This document shows positions 6,801 through 8,361 of a DNA stretch of 8,361 nucleotides, piece by piece; the first letter of the stretch is position 1, and each line of letters starts with the position of its first letter. Both the position numbers and the translations under genes were made by a program. Location of the stretch: assembly GCA_023142805.1 (NCBI GenBank), contig JAGLIU010000128.1:1-8361 (forward strand), written 5' to 3'. The notes below the pieces were generated by a model. The model was not told the origin of the DNA and searched no databases. It saw nothing but the letters and a program-made list of their open reading frames with translations. This DNA comes from Candidatus Omnitrophota bacterium. Lineage in GTDB: Bacteria > Omnitrophota > Gorgyraeia > Tantalellales > Tantalellaceae.

Positions 6801-7994
6801 ACCATAAGGTTCCCATTCTTTGAGCTGAGAATTTACCAAAGTTCTCTTGAGCTGAGAATCTATCAAAGTTCTATTTTCCGCAAGTAATGTAACCAAAGTC
6901 AAATAACGGCTAAATGCTCCTGCATCATATTTCTTGGGTGAAAATAGTCCGGGGGTTTCAGACAAAACCCCATCTACATATCTCCATTTCCATTCATCAA
7001 GTTTTGATTCTTCGTAATCATCTGCATTCTCTATTGTGATACCCCTTGCCACATACTCCGCAAAATTTTCTGCTAGAACCTTCTTAATCCTATCCGCAAA
7101 AACTGCTATTTGATCCACTATACTGTTCCGTTCTATTGGATCAAACCGTAATAATTTCTTTTTAAGTTTCAAGTTTCCTATAGCTGTTACTACCTTTGTT
7201 TCTTTTTCGCTTAAGGGTTTTTTCTTCAACCAGAATCCCTGTGCTCGTTTCAATCTGATGGAGCCATTATCCAACATATGCCTTATAACAGCAGTTTTCT
7301 TTTCCTCATTGAAGAATGTCTGAGAAAAATTCTTATAACGACCGAGACTGTCCTGTTCCAAAAGGAACGGCCGTATCAAACGTTCGAAACGCCTTTCCGC
7401 CTCCGTAAGTTCATCGCCCGCATGAACAATATGTTTTTCAATTAAAAGATAGAGCTCAAACGCGCGGGCTATAAGATCATTGAACACAACATTATTATCA
7501 CTCCCCGGCAGGCCCTGACCCCCAAGCATATCGTTATAAAGCATCATTATCTCATCGCTAGAGAGTATCGTCGCTTTGAGGCGTTGATACCTTGCGGGGT
7601 TACGCATTGCCTCTCGTTGCATAAGAACCTCATAGTCCTCATGAATAATGGCTCTGATAAGGAGAAGTGTGTTGTCGGCAATTTCAGGACTTATCAGATA
7701 TCTGCCTGAAGGAAGAAGTAAAGCGTCCGCCCCGTGATTTTCCAAAAGCATTTTATATCGATCAGAATTAGCGATCCATAGCTGTCGGCTTCCTTTATAT
7801 AAAGCGGCTATAAGATCACGTTGGGAATGAGGAATCTCTGTAACAGTCCACGGGCTCAACGAGGTGCTGTTGGTGCCGACTGGTTCCGCGAAAACTATTT
7901 GTGTTTGAATAATGTTAAATGAAAATGAAATTAAGAGGATGCTACTGACGATATTTTTGACTACACTGCGATCAACACAAAATCTTCGTTTCAT
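3816..7994 (-). CDS. Large exported protein with HEAT-like repeats and an HExxH zinc-protease motif
   Basis: This is a 1392-residue protein. The N terminus has a basic start (MKRRFCVDR), a hydrophobic stretch at about 14-35 and V-F-A|E-P, giving a likely signal peptidase I site after residue 36. It should therefore act in the periplasm, at the surface or outside the cell. Residues about 80-210 resemble a region I associate with large proteins of Omnitrophota (recall). Residues about 580-735 look like HEAT/armadillo helical repeats. H846-E-F-L-H850, after the helix-forming LLAAVIH, is a textbook HExxH zinc site. The third ligand is unclear; E857, E859 and E864 are candidates. A hydrophobic stretch follows at 902-919 and a coiled coil at about 920-970. 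The C-terminal region (about 1185-1365) is mixed alpha/beta. The start is supported by AAGGAG at 7999-8004, four bases before ATG. An in-frame nine-residue tandem duplication lies at 375-392. Peptidase activity is inferred; the substrate is unknown. A 13-base gap separates its stop from the direct repeat. Confidence 0.9.
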   Translation of the reverse strand: MKRRFCVDRSVVKNIVSSILLISFSFNIIQTQIVFAEPVGTNSTSLSPWTVTEIPHSQRDLIAALYKGSRQLWIANSDRYKMLLENHGADALLLPSGRYLISPEIADNTLLLIRAIIHEDYEVLMQREAMRNPARYQRLKATILSSDEIMMLYNDMLGGQGLPGSDNNVVFNDLIARAFELYLLIEKHIVHAGDELTEAERRFERLIRPFLLEQDSLGRYKNFSQTFFNEEKKTAVIRHMLDNGSIRLKRAQGFWLKKKPLSEKETKVVTAIGNLKLKKKLLRFDPIERNSIVDQIAVFADRIKKVLAENFAEYVARGITIENADDYEESKLDEWKWRYVDGVLSETPGLFSPKKYDAGAFSRYLTLVTLLAENRTLIDSQLKRTLVNSQLKEWEPYGEDIFLLERRMTVPYYGYKLDTTYVCANLRETDLLFLLKLAKTGKNSLKILEEMILVERFVSKKEFSKYSRLARVLGARGIDPRFIFPEDKWDDGVLHENGILNTQLSGDFTLNKPKILKKIKKWMTNKELNIENIDNIIGDIRSAVQRLNKLSKKSKLRKKIAPEIQVKHEELTKMIDPEGIEEVKGLLVLFAGIANAGEAGFIVDVFRHIEHADSIARRFVMSIHSKSISKEQDEGFKSTVLAALGSLVQNENSETKNYVVSLLKTVSSNSIEYPAYVRQGAVTALRKIGGEDAETAVRKAMEDPDMLFREVRIDGNASRESAVNDIVEEITWLMGEDRIKRDFPDLRENVGYIFDKNPKFIDFLQECPLRLFSVENKRKLDSVVLGDFRRYWFKIVGFIHYEMNSSGKYEETKRTIEIRSSDSPIDMSIMVELFANKYLLAAVIHHEFLHYIGILSEGEVLLKELNFLKSLIVEASTGLKKKDLKIFEKKLASAMGKIGITSIGNQLLIGPGVGFFAIFKKYMGKIFSEISKKGQSQQEQNAALKKLQKEMKEMLENADRQREKRKQTDIKFGLLETINEQILKLYGPDNIPEAEITKIAEGIITNWSAWITSRNLDIIEEQKLDPTKKMYEPLGAATKGKIRDLVWQSKNVKNILSKADFLAILKEEKSGLKKWGSYRKKGGTIAFANQLREEKLLRAPTFEELFAVGVKSPFDPLSGIGRFRHALRKIQSGTSANEEDTSLRTKLNFAIDPLRELVRATDLNSDFSRLSGIIQRNRKMVKMCLTVPIEVMRNSADMITALKKINAMGKLVSFKLTITGVEDQDVEMLKTLNTNSVKTALSFSENFTVDIITEAEIAERSALLGVKKEDALTRMRIIKDISLERIGYQVIPEGEYLAIVTEPTTEDKVEGILNALEAELQKNMSIKILIDNADVSANLFSFSAILNDWLENIQKGNASTVSMILPPIISSRDKVQQFRAALETSWNILHSV
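6820..6873 (-). repeat. 27-bp in-frame tandem duplication within the large gene
   Basis: Two adjacent 27-base units (6820-6846 and 6847-6873) differ at three positions. In the protein they encode RTLVNSQLK (384-392) and RTLIDSQLK (375-383). The frame is kept, and both amino-acid differences (I/V, D/N) are conservative, so the extra copy is tolerated. It could be a slippage event that lengthened a helix or loop before the conserved-looking EWEPYGEDIFLLERR segment. Confidence 0.85.
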
Positions 7995-8165
7995 AGCGCT
8001 CCTTCTGTTTAAGAGATTAATTTGTAAGGATCAATTTGCGGGATATAAAGAACATGTCATTAAAATTATCTTATAACAAAACCTCCTAAATTTCCAGAAT
8101 ATTACAACCTTTTTGCACGCTAAACCCCTTGTTGCTTGTATCTACATTACCCCATATTCAAATTA

Positions 8166-8243
8166 TCAACTCGTTAATGATAAAATGGCTATCGAAAACA
8201 TAACCGATTGGAACACCATCCACAATTTTCCCAATTGCATCAT
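8166..8243 (-). CDS. Possible 25-codon hydrophobic peptide (leader peptide or remnant)
   Basis: On the minus strand AAGGAG (8253-8258) lies nine bases before ATGATG. The frame then runs M-M-Q-L-G-K-L-W-M-V-F-Q-S-V-M-F-S-I-A-I-L-S-L-T-S to a TGA. The product looks like a bare signal peptide or single membrane helix: one basic residue and then a hydrophobic run. It lies 171 bases upstream of the large gene on the same strand. It could be a leader peptide, a small membrane protein, or the start of a decayed exported protein. A frame this short occurs often by chance, so the good ribosome binding site is the only real support. No homology can be claimed. Confidence 0.25.
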   Translation of the reverse strand: MMQLGKLWMVFQSVMFSIAILSLTS

Positions 8244-8334
8244 TAATTTTTTCTCCTTTTTATTCAATTGATTATCTGTTCCGATCATTGGTGTAGAGGC
8301 GGATCTGTGAGTCTACTCTTTAACCTTGGGAAAA

Positions 8335-8348
8335 CAGGGACAGGGCAG
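8335..8348 (+). repeat. GGGACAGG-type short repeat, copy 4 (opposite orientation)
   Basis: CAGGGACAGGGCAG on the plus strand is a diverged relative of the minus-strand motifs at 1592-1611, 2280-2295 and 3612-3632. It sits at the right edge of the window, where another repeat-rich spacer may begin. It is too short to be certain on its own. Confidence 0.35.
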
Positions 8349-8361
8349 ATTCAAGTTGCTA

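Larger units (their letters stand above)
7995..8361 (-). other. Upstream region of the large gene
   Basis: This 367-base stretch lies before the large exported-protein gene and contains no long reading frame. It holds that gene's AAGGAG (7999-8004), the possible 25-codon frame at 8166-8243, and an isolated AGGAGG (8082-8087) with no usable frame behind it. The promoter of the large gene should be here, but the AT-rich sequence offers several weak candidates (for example TTGATC with a 17-base spacer to TAAACA, ending near 8006) and none stands out. Confidence 0.5.

Noticed and set aside
7629..7643. HEDYE at residues 118-122 of the large protein as a second zinc-protease site
   Set aside because: The pattern lacks the second histidine of HExxH; only the motif at 846-850 fits.
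8082..8087. Isolated AGGAGG on the minus strand upstream of the large gene
   Set aside because: The next possible start (TTG) meets a stop after two codons and the nearest ATG is too far away, so there is no gene to attach it to.
8141..8153. 13-base string TCTACATTACCCC shared with 3662-3674
   Set aside because: The match does not extend to either side, and a single 13-base match is expected about by chance in a window this size.
1..8361. CRISPR array, tRNA or rRNA genes, transposase or integrase genes
   Set aside because: No regularly spaced repeats with spacers, no tRNA-like cloverleaf or rRNA sequence was recognised by eye, and none of the reading frames resembles a transposase or recombinase.

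Overview
The window is AT-rich bacterial DNA in which all four convincing protein genes lie on the minus strand. The best guess for the source is a member of Omnitrophota (candidate phylum OP3) or a related uncultured lineage. That guess rests on two things recalled from experience, not on a search: the very large exported protein with its characteristic N- and C-terminal regions, and gene spacers built from GC-rich palindromic repeats. I treat the assignment as moderately likely only.

Layout, left to right. Positions 1-535 hold no convincing gene: there is one copy of a ~148-bp direct repeat (14-161), a small tandem repeat (151-180), GTCC-rich palindromic sequence (about 200-250) and a GC-rich repeat carrying a nested insertion (327-460). 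Positions 536-3609 hold three minus-strand genes, transcribed in the order 3609 to 536: a zinc-ribbon protein with a C-terminal HEPN-type RNxxxH motif (2359-3609), a small multi-pass membrane protein (1646-2014) and a coiled-coil protein of an uncharacterised family (536-1519). The spacer at 2015-2358 is a mosaic of repeats and palindromes. The second copy of the 148-bp direct repeat lies at 3654-3801, so the three genes are bracketed by the pair. Positions 3816-7994 hold one gene for a 1392-residue exported protein with a signal peptide, a HEAT-like helical region and an HExxH zinc-protease motif. Positions 7995-8361 are its upstream region, with a possible 25-codon reading frame behind a good ribosome binding site.

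How the genes might work together. The bracketed trio resembles an accessory cassette: a likely RNA-cleaving HEPN protein beside a membrane protein and a coiled-coil protein of unknown role. A defence or stress-response role is an inference from the HEPN motif and the repeat setting; nothing in the sequence proves it. The large gene is probably a separate transcription unit, and its product should act outside the cytoplasm as a peptidase or a protein-binding scaffold.
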